Assembly (NCBI GenBank): GCA_902588255.1 | Contig: CACIOK010000005.1 | Coordinates: 1-54,898, forward strand | Length of the DNA: 54,898 nucleotides | From: an uncultured Pelagibacteraceae bacterium | GTDB lineage: Bacteria; Pseudomonadota; Alphaproteobacteria; Pelagibacterales; Pelagibacteraceae | Direction of reading: 5' to 3' | Shown: positions 47,487-54,898 of the stretch, in pieces | Layout: each line of letters starts with the position of its first letter | Position numbering within the stretch: position 1 is the stretch's first letter | Translations under genes and position numbers: made by a program | The notes under the pieces: generated by a model | What the model saw: only the letters and a program-made list of their open reading frames with translations | Database searches by the model: none | Told to the model about the DNA's origin: nothing

Positions 47487-47858
47487 ATGGAAGATAATTT
47501 TAACAAACACTTGGGCAACAAGCTAAAACTTAGAAGACTAGCGCTAGGTTTAACACAAACAAAAGTTGCAAAGGCAATCAACGTAACATTTCAACAAATA
47601 CAAAAATATGAAAAGGGTACAAATGGAGTAAGTTCAATCAGACTTCTTCAGCTTTCCAATTATTTAAAGGTGCCAATAAACTATTTCTTTGAGGATTTTT
47701 CTGATTATGCAATCAATATTGAAAAATCTAAAGAAGGGCATATGAATGTTAATTATAATTTTTTAGTTAAGCTTTATTCAGAGCTAAACAGTGATCAAAA
47801 AATAAAATTTAACAAAAACATTCAATCTTTTCAGGTGCCAATTAGTAAGGTTGTTTAA
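47487..47858 (+). CDS. XRE-family helix-turn-helix transcriptional regulator
   Basis: A small cytoplasmic DNA-binding protein of unknown target. From the ATG at 47487 it is 123 aa, with an N-terminal Cro/C1 HTH (about residues 10-62: LGNKLKLRRLALGLTQTKVA, then QQIQKYEKG and LLQLSNYLKVPINYFF) and a C-terminal part with no recognisable domain. An ATG at 47448 in the same frame is possible, but AAGAGGGG at about 47473-47480 sits at the right distance for the inner ATG, and conserved HTH proteins begin there. It lies between the aap operon and tRNA-Asn; a role in regulating the operon is only a guess. Confidence 0.85.
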   Translation: MEDNFNKHLGNKLKLRRLALGLTQTKVAKAINVTFQQIQKYEKGTNGVSSIRLLQLSNYLKVPINYFFEDFSDYAINIEKSKEGHMNVNYNFLVKLYSELNSDQKIKFNKNIQSFQVPISKVV

Positions 47859-47861
47859 ATT

Positions 47862-47937
47862 TGGCTCCTCGGGCAGGACTCGAACCTGCGACCAATTGAT
47901 TAACAGTCAACTGCTCTACCAACTGAGCTACCGAGGA
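47862..47937 (-). tRNA. tRNA-Asn (anticodon GTT)
   Basis: On the minus strand the acceptor TCCTCGG pairs with CCGAGGA, D stem GCTC/GAGC, anticodon GTT (complement of 47902-47904) in the loop CTGTTAA, T stem GCAGG/CCTGC with TTCGAGT, and the gene encodes its 3' GCCA (discriminator G plus CCA). All stems close without mismatch. Confidence 0.96.
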
Positions 47938-47986
47938 ATGTAAAAACTGAACTTACTTTTTTTTGAAATTAACACAACAGTTTTTT

Positions 47987-48060
47987 TGGAGGCAACGCCC
48001 GGAATCGAACCGGGATACAAGGATTTGCAATCCTCTGCGTAACCATTCCGCCACGTTGCC
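47987..48060 (-). tRNA. tRNA-Cys (anticodon GCA)
   Basis: On the minus strand the acceptor GGCAACG pairs with CGTTGCC, anticodon GCA (complement of 48026-48028) in the loop TTGCAAA with stem AGGA/TCCT around it, T stem CCCGG/CCGGG with TTCGATT, then discriminator T and encoded CCA. It lies about 50 nt upstream of tRNA-Asn in the same direction, so the two are probably co-transcribed. Confidence 0.96.
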
Positions 48061-48186
48061 ATATAAAAGGATACTAAATCAATTTAATTAATGTTTATAT
48101 AATTGTTTTTTCGATTTAGTCTATAAATATTCACTATAATTTCATTATTGTTTATTCAAATGATTAATTTATAAACTAAAAGAGCT

Positions 48187-50814
48187 ATGAGTTCTGATAA
48201 ATATAACCATTCTGAAGTTGAAAATAGAATTTATTCATATTGGGAAAAAAATAATTTATTTAAGCCCAAAAAAAACAAGAAAAAATTTTCTATAGTAATA
48301 CCACCTCCTAATGTAACTGGAAGTTTACATATGGGTCATGCTTTAAATAACTCAATTCAAGATTTGTTAACACGCTATCATAGAATGAATAATTATGAGA
48401 CTTTATGGCAACCAGGAACAGATCATGCTGGAATAGCAACTCAAGCTCTTGTTGAAAAAAAATTAGCAGGAGAAAATATAAATAAAAATGACTTAGGTAG
48501 AACTAAATTTATTAAAAAAGTGTGGGAATGGAAAAATGAATATGGTGACATAATAATTAACCAGTTAAAAAAATTAGGGTGTTCATGTGACTGGTCAAGA
48601 AATGCTTTTACCATGGATAAAAACTTGTCAGAATCTGTTATAAAAGTCTTTGTCGATCTCTATAATAAAAAATTAATCTACAAATCAAAGAAACTTGTAA
48701 ATTGGGATACTGTTCTTAAAACAGCAATATCTGATTTAGAGGTAGATCAAAGAGAAGTTAATTCAAAACTTTACTATATAAATTACCCTATTGAAGCCAC
48801 AAGTGAATTCATAACAATTGCAACAACAAGACCAGAAACAATGCTTGGAGATACCGCGGTTGCAGTAAATTCCAAAGATAAAAGGCACAAAAAATTTGTT
48901 GGAAAAAATGTTATTTTACCTTTGGTTGGTAGAAAAATTAAAATTATAACAGATAATTATGCTGATCCTGAACAGGGAACTGGGGCTGTTAAAATTACAC
49001 CAGCTCATGATTTTAATGATTATGAAGTAGGTGTTAGAAATAAACTTGAAATATTAAACATATTTACTGATGATGGAAAAATTAACAAAAATGCTCCAAG
49101 TGAATATGTCGGTTTAGATAGATTTCAAGCTAGAAAAAAAATATTAAGTAATTTAACCGAAAAACAATTATTGGTTAAAGAAGAAAATATTAAAAATAAA
49201 GTACCTTATGGAGATAGATCAAACTCAATTATAGAACCTTACTTGACAGAGCAATGGTTTGTTGATGCAAAAAAACTTTCAGTAAAAGCAAAAAAAATTG
49301 TTAAATCAAATAAGACAAAATTTTATCCTGGAAACTGGTCTAAAACTTATTTTCAATGGATGAATAATATTGAGCCCTGGTGTATTTCAAGACAACTTTG
49401 GTGGGGACATCAAATCCCTGCGTGGTATGGACCAGATAAGAAAATATTTGTTGGCAAAACTGAAAGTGAAGCCAAAAAAATTGCTAAAAAATATTATAAA
49501 AAAGATGTTAAATTATTTAGAGACCCTGATGTTTTAGACACTTGGTTTTCATCTGGTTTGTGGGCATTTGCTACATTAGGTTGGCCAGCAAAAAATGATT
49601 ATGTTAAAAAGTTTTATCCTACATCTGTTTTAGTTACCGGTTTTGATATTATATTCTTTTGGGTTGCCCGTATGATTATGTTTGGTATGGAATTTTTAAA
49701 TAAAGAGCCTTTTAAAGATATTTATGTTCATGCTTTAGTTAGAGATGAAAAGGGACAAAAAATGTCTAAGTCCAAAGGTAATGTTATTGATCCTTTAGAG
49801 CTTATAGAGAAATACAGCGCTGATGCTTTAAGGTTTACATTGCTTTCAATGGCTTCCCCAGGAAGAGATGTTAAGTTGTCTGAGGATAGAGTTAAAGGTT
49901 ATAGAAATTTTTTAAATAAACTGTGGAATGCTAATAACTTTTTAATTCAAAATAAGTGTTCATTTAAAAATATCCAAAAAAAACCAAAAATTTCAATTAA
50001 TATCAATAAGTGGATATATGCAGAGTTGTTAGAAACTAAAAAAAATGTTGAAAAAAACATTAAAGATTACCGTTTTGATGAAGCAGCAAGAAATTCTTAC
50101 CAATTTGTATGGCATTCTTATTGTGATTGGTATTTAGAGCTTACCAAGACCATTCTTTACTCTAATGACAAAAAGTCTATTAAAGAAATAAGAGAAGTAT
50201 CTAGCTATATATTTAAAGAAATTCTTATATTGATGCATCCTTTTATACCATTTGTAACCGAAGAGATTTGGTTAAAAAATAAGCTAGATAACTCCAAAAA
50301 AAATTATCTTATGTTAGCAAATTGGGCATCTGGTAGCTCAAAAAAAGACCAAGATTTTAAAGAAGTTGAAAAAATTATTAATATAATTTCTCAAATAAGA
50401 TCATTTAAAAATGAGCTAAACGTAAGTCCAGGTTCATTTGTGGATATTTCTTTAAGCAAGATTAGTACAAACAACAAAGCCTTCTTTAAACATAACAATA
50501 TAGTTCTCAAAAAATTGGGCAGAATTAATAATTTTTTTGATAAAGATAAGGAAAAACCTTCAGCTACAATAGTAATTTCTGGAGATATATTTAAAGTTTA
50601 TTTTGAAGAAAATGTGGATTTGGGCGTAATAAAAGAAAACTTATTAAATAAACAAAAAAAATGCCAAAATGAAATAGATAAGATCAATTCTCGGCTTAAT
50701 AACAAAGATTTCATATCAAGAGCACCAAAACATATTGTTGATCAGGAAAAAACTAACTATAATAATTTGAAAAACGATATTAAAAAAATATCACTAACAG
50801 TAAAGAGTTTATAA
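48187..50814 (+). CDS. valS: Valyl-tRNA synthetase
   Basis: Class I synthetase that charges tRNA-Val, with an editing domain. The 875 aa protein has the HIGH-equivalent HMGH in [16 protein letters not shown] (about residues 38-53), the CP1 editing domain (about 180-390, with [15 protein letters not shown]), [14 protein letters not shown], the KMSKS motif in [10 protein letters not shown] (about residues 521-530), the anticodon-binding helical domain and a C-terminal coiled coil (about 815-870). It is the usual length for a bacterial ValS. TAATG overlap joins it to ilvD. Confidence 0.97.
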   Translation: MSSDKYNHSEVENRIYSYWEKNNLFKPKKNKKKFSIVIPPPNVTGSLHMGHALNNSIQDLLTRYHRMNNYETLWQPGTDHAGIATQALVEKKLAGENINKNDLGRTKFIKKVWEWKNEYGDIIINQLKKLGCSCDWSRNAFTMDKNLSESVIKVFVDLYNKKLIYKSKKLVNWDTVLKTAISDLEVDQREVNSKLYYINYPIEATSEFITIATTRPETMLGDTAVAVNSKDKRHKKFVGKNVILPLVGRKIKIITDNYADPEQGTGAVKITPAHDFNDYEVGVRNKLEILNIFTDDGKINKNAPSEYVGLDRFQARKKILSNLTEKQLLVKEENIKNKVPYGDRSNSIIEPYLTEQWFVDAKKLSVKAKKIVKSNKTKFYPGNWSKTYFQWMNNIEPWCISRQLWWGHQIPAWYGPDKKIFVGKTESEAKKIAKKYYKKDVKLFRDPDVLDTWFSSGLWAFATLGWPAKNDYVKKFYPTSVLVTGFDIIFFWVARMIMFGMEFLNKEPFKDIYVHALVRDEKGQKMSKSKGNVIDPLELIEKYSADALRFTLLSMASPGRDVKLSEDRVKGYRNFLNKLWNANNFLIQNKCSFKNIQKKPKISININKWIYAELLETKKNVEKNIKDYRFDEAARNSYQFVWHSYCDWYLELTKTILYSNDKKSIKEIREVSSYIFKEILILMHPFIPFVTEEIWLKNKLDNSKKNYLMLANWASGSSKKDQDFKEVEKIINIISQIRSFKNELNVSPGSFVDISLSKISTNNKAFFKHNNIVLKKLGRINNFFDKDKEKPSATIVISGDIFKVYFEENVDLGVIKENLLNKQKKCQNEIDKINSRLNNKDFISRAPKHIVDQEKTNYNNLKNDIKKISLTVKSL

Positions 50815-52532
50815 TGGCGAAATTTAACAAAAAAAAATTACCAAGTAGACATACATCATTAGGGCCGGATAAAGCGCCACAAAGATCCTTTTATTATGCA
50901 ATGAATTTAACTGAAAAAGATGTTGCTAAGCCATTTGTCGGAGTAGTTTCAACTTGGAATGAGGCGGCACCTTGTAATATAGCATTAATGAGACAAGCAC
51001 AATCAGTTAAAAAAGGTGTTAGTCTTTCAGGTGGTACACCAAGGGAGTTTTGTACAATTACGGTTACTGACGGTATTGCTATGGGTCATGAAGGAATGAA
51101 ATCTTCACTTATCTCAAGGGATGTAATTGCAGATTCAACTGAACTAACAGTAAGAGGGCATTGTTACGATGCTCTAGTTGGAGTTGCAGGTTGTGATAAA
51201 TCTTTACCAGGATTAATGATGGCAATGGTTCGATTAAATGTTCCAAGTGTTTTTATATATGGTGGCTCAATTCTTCCAGGTAGATTTAATGGAAAAGATG
51301 TAACTGTAGTAGATGTATTTGAAGGAGTTGGAAAATATTCTTCAGGAAAAATGACTAAACACGCATTAAGAAAATTAGAATTAATAGCATGTCCAAGCGC
51401 TGGTGCATGTGGCGGGCAATTTACAGCTAATACAATGGCGTGTGTTTCTGAAGCAATTGGTTTAGCTTTACCTTATTCAGCTGGTACTCCTGCACCATAC
51501 GAGCAGAGAGACAAATATGCATTACAAAGCGGTAAGGCAGTAATGAATTTATTAAAAAGAAATATCAGACCAAGACAAATTGTAACTCGAAAATCATTAG
51601 AAAATGCAGCTACGATTGTTGCTGCAACAGGTGGATCAACTAATGCAGCTTTACATTTACCAGCATTAGCAAATGAGATCGGAATTAAATTTGATTTAAT
51701 GGATGTTGCAAAAATATTTAAAAAAACACCTTATCTTGCAGATTTAAAACCAGGCGGAAAATATGTTGCAAAAGATATGTGGCAAGCAGGTGGAGTTCCA
51801 ATGTTACTTAAGACACTTATGGATGGTGGTTACATTCATGGAGATTGTATGACAGTTACTGGAAAAACTATGAGACAAAATTTAAAAAATGTTAAATTTA
51901 ATCTAAAACAAAAAGTGATGCGTAAATATAATAATCCTTTATCGCCAGATGGAGGAGTAGTAGGCCTTAAAGGAAATTTAGCTCCTGAGGGCGCAATTGT
52001 AAAAGTAGCTGGATTAAAAAAATTACAGTTTACAGGAAGAGCAAGATGTTTTGATACAGAAGAGGCTGCATATAAAGCTGTTAAAAATAAAAAATATAAA
52101 GATGGAGATATCATAATAATTAGATACGAAGGACCAAAAGGTGGACCTGGTATGAGAGAAATGCTTCAAACAACAGGAGCGATTTACGGTCAAGGCAAAG
52201 GTGAGAAAGTAGCTTTAATAACAGATGGAAGGTTTTCAGGAGCCACGAGAGGTTTTTGTATTGGGCATGTTGGACCAGAAGCATCTGTAGGGGGACCAAT
52301 AGCATTACTTAGAAATGGAGATATAATTGATTTAGATGCAAAAAAAGGAACTATTAACGTTCGTTTATCAAAGAAAGAATTAGCTAAAAGAAGAAAAAAA
52401 TGGAAACCAAAGAAAATAAACTTTGGTAATGGCACACTTTGGAAATATGCGCAAACAGTAGGGCCAGCTTATTTAGGTGCACCTACACATCCTGGTGGTA
52501 AAAACGAAGTAAAAGTATACGCTGATATTTAA
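50814..52532 (+). CDS. ilvD: Dihydroxy-acid dehydratase
   Basis: Dehydrates dihydroxy acids to the keto acids of valine, isoleucine and pantothenate synthesis. The 572 aa protein has the iron-sulfur cysteines in EAAPCNIAL (about residue 54), [11 protein letters not shown] (about 127) and [18 protein letters not shown] (about 194-211), and a C-terminal [20 protein letters not shown] (about 471-490) with the catalytic serine region. The length and motifs fit IlvD better than 6-phosphogluconate dehydratase (Edd). It overlaps valS and the next gene by a single base each. Confidence 0.95.
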   Translation: MAKFNKKKLPSRHTSLGPDKAPQRSFYYAMNLTEKDVAKPFVGVVSTWNEAAPCNIALMRQAQSVKKGVSLSGGTPREFCTITVTDGIAMGHEGMKSSLISRDVIADSTELTVRGHCYDALVGVAGCDKSLPGLMMAMVRLNVPSVFIYGGSILPGRFNGKDVTVVDVFEGVGKYSSGKMTKHALRKLELIACPSAGACGGQFTANTMACVSEAIGLALPYSAGTPAPYEQRDKYALQSGKAVMNLLKRNIRPRQIVTRKSLENAATIVAATGGSTNAALHLPALANEIGIKFDLMDVAKIFKKTPYLADLKPGGKYVAKDMWQAGGVPMLLKTLMDGGYIHGDCMTVTGKTMRQNLKNVKFNLKQKVMRKYNNPLSPDGGVVGLKGNLAPEGAIVKVAGLKKLQFTGRARCFDTEEAAYKAVKNKKYKDGDIIIIRYEGPKGGPGMREMLQTTGAIYGQGKGEKVALITDGRFSGATRGFCIGHVGPEASVGGPIALLRNGDIIDLDAKKGTINVRLSKKELAKRRKKWKPKKINFGNGTLWKYAQTVGPAYLGAPTHPGGKNEVKVYADI

Positions 52533-53737
52533 TGAAAATAAGACCAGTTATTCTTTGCGGCGGAGCTGGAACAAGACTTTGGCCAAAGCAAAAAAAACAT
52601 CAAGCAAAGCAATTTATTGATTTTGGAGGATGGTCTTTAATTCAAAAAACATTAGAAAGAATTAAAAAACCTGTTTTTGATTACCCTATAATAAGTACTA
52701 ATTTAAAATATTTAAAAGATGTCAGAAAGTCTTTAAAAAAAAATAAAGTTAAAAAGTATAAAATAGTTCTAGAACCAGCAAAGAAAAATACTGCTCCAGC
52801 TATATTGTCCTCAGCTTTAATCAAAGACATACCTTTAAAACAACCTTTAATGTACTTTGCTGCAGATCATTTAATTGAAAAATCTCATATTTTAAATAGA
52901 TCCATTCATAAAAATAAGTCTAATTTAGACGATCAAAATATATTCATATTTGGTATTAAACCTACAAACCCATCAAGTGAATATGGTTATTTTTTAACTA
53001 AAAAAATTAAAAAAAATATTAATAAAGTTACAAAGTTTATTGAAAAACCAAAAACCTCTAAAGCTAAACAAGTTATTAAAAATAAAGGTTATTGGAACTC
53101 TGGAATGTTTTATTTAAGAAAAGACTCTATAATTAATAACTTTAAAAAATATCAAAATAAAACTTATAAAAGTTGTTTAGAGGCAATTAATAAAGCCAAA
53201 TATAGAAACAATACTTACTACTTAAATAAAAAAGCATTTTCTAAATCAGTAGAAAAATCATTTGATTATGCAATTTTAGAAAAAACAAAGAAAATTAATG
53301 CTATTAAATTAGATATACCTTGGTCTGATCTTGGAAGCTGGAGAGAAATATCTAAAATTTATAAAAGAGATAAAGCAAAATATTTTAAAAAAAAGAATGT
53401 TTATTATAGGTCGTGGGGTAGGTATGTTAACTTATTTGAGGGAAAAAACTTTCTTGTTAAAGAACTTACTGTAAATTCTAAATCATCTATTAGTTTGCAA
53501 AAACATCATCATAGATCTGAACACTGGATGATTACGCATGGTAAACCTAAAATTACTATTAATAAGCAAAAGTTTTATAAAATACCTGAAGAGTCTGTTT
53601 TTATACCCACAGGCGCTATACATAGAATTGAAAATCATTTTAAAAAACCTGTTAAAATTATTGAAGTTCAAACTGGTCCTATCCTTAAAGAAACTGATAT
53701 AGTAAGATTTCAAGATATTTATGGGAGAATAAAGTAA
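52532..53737 (+). CDS. manC: Mannose-1-phosphate guanylyltransferase (with cupin domain)
   Basis: Makes GDP-mannose from mannose 1-phosphate and GTP for surface polysaccharide. The 401 aa protein has an N-terminal nucleotidyltransferase domain: CGGAGTRLWP (about residues 9-18), KQFIDFGG, EPAKKNTAPAI (about 82-92), FAADH, NPSSEYGYF and FIEKPKT and NSGMFYLRK; and a C-terminal cupin (about 290-395) with QKHHHRSEHWMI and the terminal VQTGPILKETDIVRFQDIYGR. Type II enzymes with a phosphomannose isomerase cupin are usually about 470 aa, so this one is compact. Whether the cupin still isomerises mannose 6-phosphate is uncertain. Confidence 0.9.
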   Translation: MKIRPVILCGGAGTRLWPKQKKHQAKQFIDFGGWSLIQKTLERIKKPVFDYPIISTNLKYLKDVRKSLKKNKVKKYKIVLEPAKKNTAPAILSSALIKDIPLKQPLMYFAADHLIEKSHILNRSIHKNKSNLDDQNIFIFGIKPTNPSSEYGYFLTKKIKKNINKVTKFIEKPKTSKAKQVIKNKGYWNSGMFYLRKDSIINNFKKYQNKTYKSCLEAINKAKYRNNTYYLNKKAFSKSVEKSFDYAILEKTKKINAIKLDIPWSDLGSWREISKIYKRDKAKYFKKKNVYYRSWGRYVNLFEGKNFLVKELTVNSKSSISLQKHHHRSEHWMITHGKPKITINKQKFYKIPEESVFIPTGAIHRIENHFKKPVKIIEVQTGPILKETDIVRFQDIYGRIK

Positions 53738-53740
53738 ACA

Positions 53741-54079
53741 ATGAATATTACATCAGGTTATATTTTTCTATTTTTAGCAATAATACTTGGAATTTGTGCA
53801 AATGGATTCTTAAAAACTACCAATGGTTTTACTAATATATTTCCTACTATTTTTTGTGTTACATCAATTGTCCTTTGTTTATTTTGCTTATCAAAAGCAA
53901 TGAATATAATTCCTGTTGGTTTTACATATGCAACTTATGGAGGACTAACTATTACTGCTGTAACTATTTTTGGAATTTTAAAATATAATCAATTGCCCAA
54001 TATTTATGGAACAATAGGTATAATTCTAATAATTATAGGGGTGATACTAGTAAACTATTTGGGAAAAGTAAGTTCTTAA
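53741..54079 (+). CDS. SMR-family small membrane protein lacking the canonical glutamate
   Basis: A 112 aa protein with four TM segments that aligns without gaps to EmrE over its first helix (YIFLFLAIILGICANGFLKT against the EmrE start). At the position of the essential proton-coupling Glu14 of EmrE it has Gly17, and the EmrE Trp63 position in the AYAIWSG region is Tyr. It therefore belongs to the small multidrug resistance fold, but proton-coupled drug export as in EmrE is unlikely. It follows manC after 3 nt and precedes phoR. A lipid or sugar-carrier role beside manC would be guesswork. Confidence 0.8.
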   Translation: MNITSGYIFLFLAIILGICANGFLKTTNGFTNIFPTIFCVTSIVLCLFCLSKAMNIIPVGFTYATYGGLTITAVTIFGILKYNQLPNIYGTIGIILIIIGVILVNYLGKVSS

Positions 54080-54121
54080 ACATTTTAACAAATCTGTAAC
54101 ATTTAAATGAGATAATTATAT

Positions 54122-54898
54122 ATGGAACTCTTAACATTTGTTTTGTTAATCATAATAGCTATTTTGTTATTTTTTCTTTTAAAAAAAGAAAGAGTCTTAG
54201 GCATTAATACAGAAGTTAAAATTGAAGATAATAAGTTAGACGAAGATGAAAGTAAGAAATACAGAGAAACTATTTATAATCTTTTAAATTATATACCTGA
54301 AGGAATTATAATTTTAAATAAATCTAAGGAAATAATATTCAGCAACAGTTCAGCCAGTAAAAGATTTCAAACAAAGTTGAATGAAAATATAAGTGGATTT
54401 TTAAGGAATCCCGACTTGTTAAATTCAATTGAGAAAGCATTCAATGGAGAAAATTCTAATGATCTTGAAATAGAACTTAGAAATCCTTCAGTTCTTAGAA
54501 TGAATGTAACAATTTACCAAGATAATCATAATTTATTCTTTGATGAGGCATCTTGCTTGCTTTTTATGAGAGATTTAACTGAATTTCATAAATTTCAACA
54601 ATTAAAATCAGACTTTGTTGCAAATGTTTCCCACGAACTAAGAACTCCACTGCAATCTATCAAAATGGGACTTGAGACATTTGAAAATAATGTAGATTTA
54701 AAAAAGAACTCTGAAGTTACTAATTTATTACCAGTAATGACCTCCCAATCTGAAAGAATGGAAAATTTAATCAGAGATTTGTTATCTCTTTCAAAGATTG
54801 AGTTACAAGAACATATAAGACCAACTCATGAAATAGATTTAATTGAAGTACTTAACTATGTAATGAAGACTTATGAAAATATTGTTAAAAAAAACAAT
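54122..54898 (+). CDS. phoR: Phosphate regulon sensor kinase PhoR, 5' part, cut by window end
   Basis: The frame from ATG 54122 stays open to the last base (259 codons). One N-terminal TM helix (about residues 4-20) is followed by a lysine-rich turn, a PAS-like domain (about 45-150, starting with YNLLNYIPEGIIIL), and the H box FVANVSHELRTPLQ with phospho-acceptor His171. The H box and the single-TM-PAS order are typical of PhoR; the ATPase domain lies beyond the window. In other bacteria pst genes and phoB are usually nearby. The name rests on H-box context and layout, and another PAS-type kinase remains possible. Confidence 0.85.
   Translation, partial: MELLTFVLLIIIAILLFFLLKKERVLGINTEVKIEDNKLDEDESKKYRETIYNLLNYIPEGIIILNKSKEIIFSNSSASKRFQTKLNENISGFLRNPDLLNSIEKAFNGENSNDLEIELRNPSVLRMNVTIYQDNHNLFFDEASCLLFMRDLTEFHKFQQLKSDFVANVSHELRTPLQSIKMGLETFENNVDLKKNSEVTNLLPVMTSQSERMENLIRDLLSLSKIELQEHIRPTHEIDLIEVLNYVMKTYENIVKKNN

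Noticed and set aside
1..54898. CRISPR arrays, insertion sequences, prophage, integrases or horizontally acquired islands
   Set aside because: No spaced direct repeats, no transposase or phage motifs, and no stretch with clearly foreign composition were found; aapJ differs in codon use but in the way highly expressed genes do.

Overview
The window looks like a piece of a streamlined, very AT-rich alphaproteobacterial chromosome, most probably SAR11 (Pelagibacterales). The grounds are strong A/T bias even at conserved codons, genes packed end to end with ATGA, TAATG or near-zero junctions, alphaproteobacterial gene orders (coaX-rnj-proS-lolC-lolD-dnaE; rpsB-tsf-frr-uppS-cdsA-dxr-bamA-lpx; trpE-G-D-C with lexA; eno-ftsB-lipA; ntrY-ntrX-trkA), an ispDF fusion, a short ProS, LpxI instead of LpxH, and an Aap/Bzt amino-acid transporter. 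This assignment is inference from gene content; no rRNA gene is present to confirm it. No stretch longer than 300 bases lacks a gene. I see no CRISPR array, insertion sequence, integrase, phage gene or toxin-antitoxin pair.

Layout. 1-9108 (+): tail of an upstream gene, then pantothenate kinase, RNase J, ProRS, the LolC/LolD lipoprotein exporter and DNA polymerase III alpha. 9109-20884 (+): a structured-looking rpsB leader, then translation factors (rpsB, tsf, frr), undecaprenyl-PP synthase, CDP-DAG synthase, DXP reductoisomerase, BamA, Skp, FabZ and the lipid A genes lpxD-A-I-B. 20861-28287 (-): a run transcribed as ppiD-trpE-trpG-trpD-trpC-lexA-gltX, with an SOS box in front of lexA. 28347-34802 (+): tpiA, secG, pyrG, kdsA, eno, ftsB, lipA, ratA. 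34785-36854 (-): ispDF, pgpA, cinA-type amidase. 36889-42805 (+): NtrY/NtrX two-component system and the TrkA/TrkH potassium system. 42838-47315 (+): tRNA-Arg and the aapJQMP amino-acid ABC transporter, with an operator-like palindrome upstream and a terminator between aapJ and aapQ. 47487-48060: a small XRE regulator (+) and tRNA-Asn and tRNA-Cys (-). 48187-54898 (+): valS, ilvD, a mannose-1-P guanylyltransferase, an SMR-family membrane protein and the 5' part of phoR, cut by the window end.

How it fits together. Most of the window is housekeeping. The outer-membrane block supplies lipid A precursors (lpxD/A/I/B, with kdsA for KDO), their fatty acids (fabZ) and the assembly machinery (BamA, Skp, LolCD). 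Dxr, IspDF, UppS, CdsA and PgpA cover isoprenoid, carrier lipid and phospholipid steps. AapJQMP, TrkAH, NtrYX and PhoR are nutrient uptake and sensing.

I found no convincing novel multi-gene system. The most useful leads are small: the rpsB leader, the exact GTTC-N7-GTTC site at lexA, the palindrome and attenuator-like hairpin of the aap operon, an NtrX without a recognisable GAFTGA loop, an SMR protein with glycine where the essential glutamate should be, and places where genes usual in alphaproteobacterial synteny (pyrH, rseP, the pyruvate dehydrogenase block) are absent at seamless junctions.
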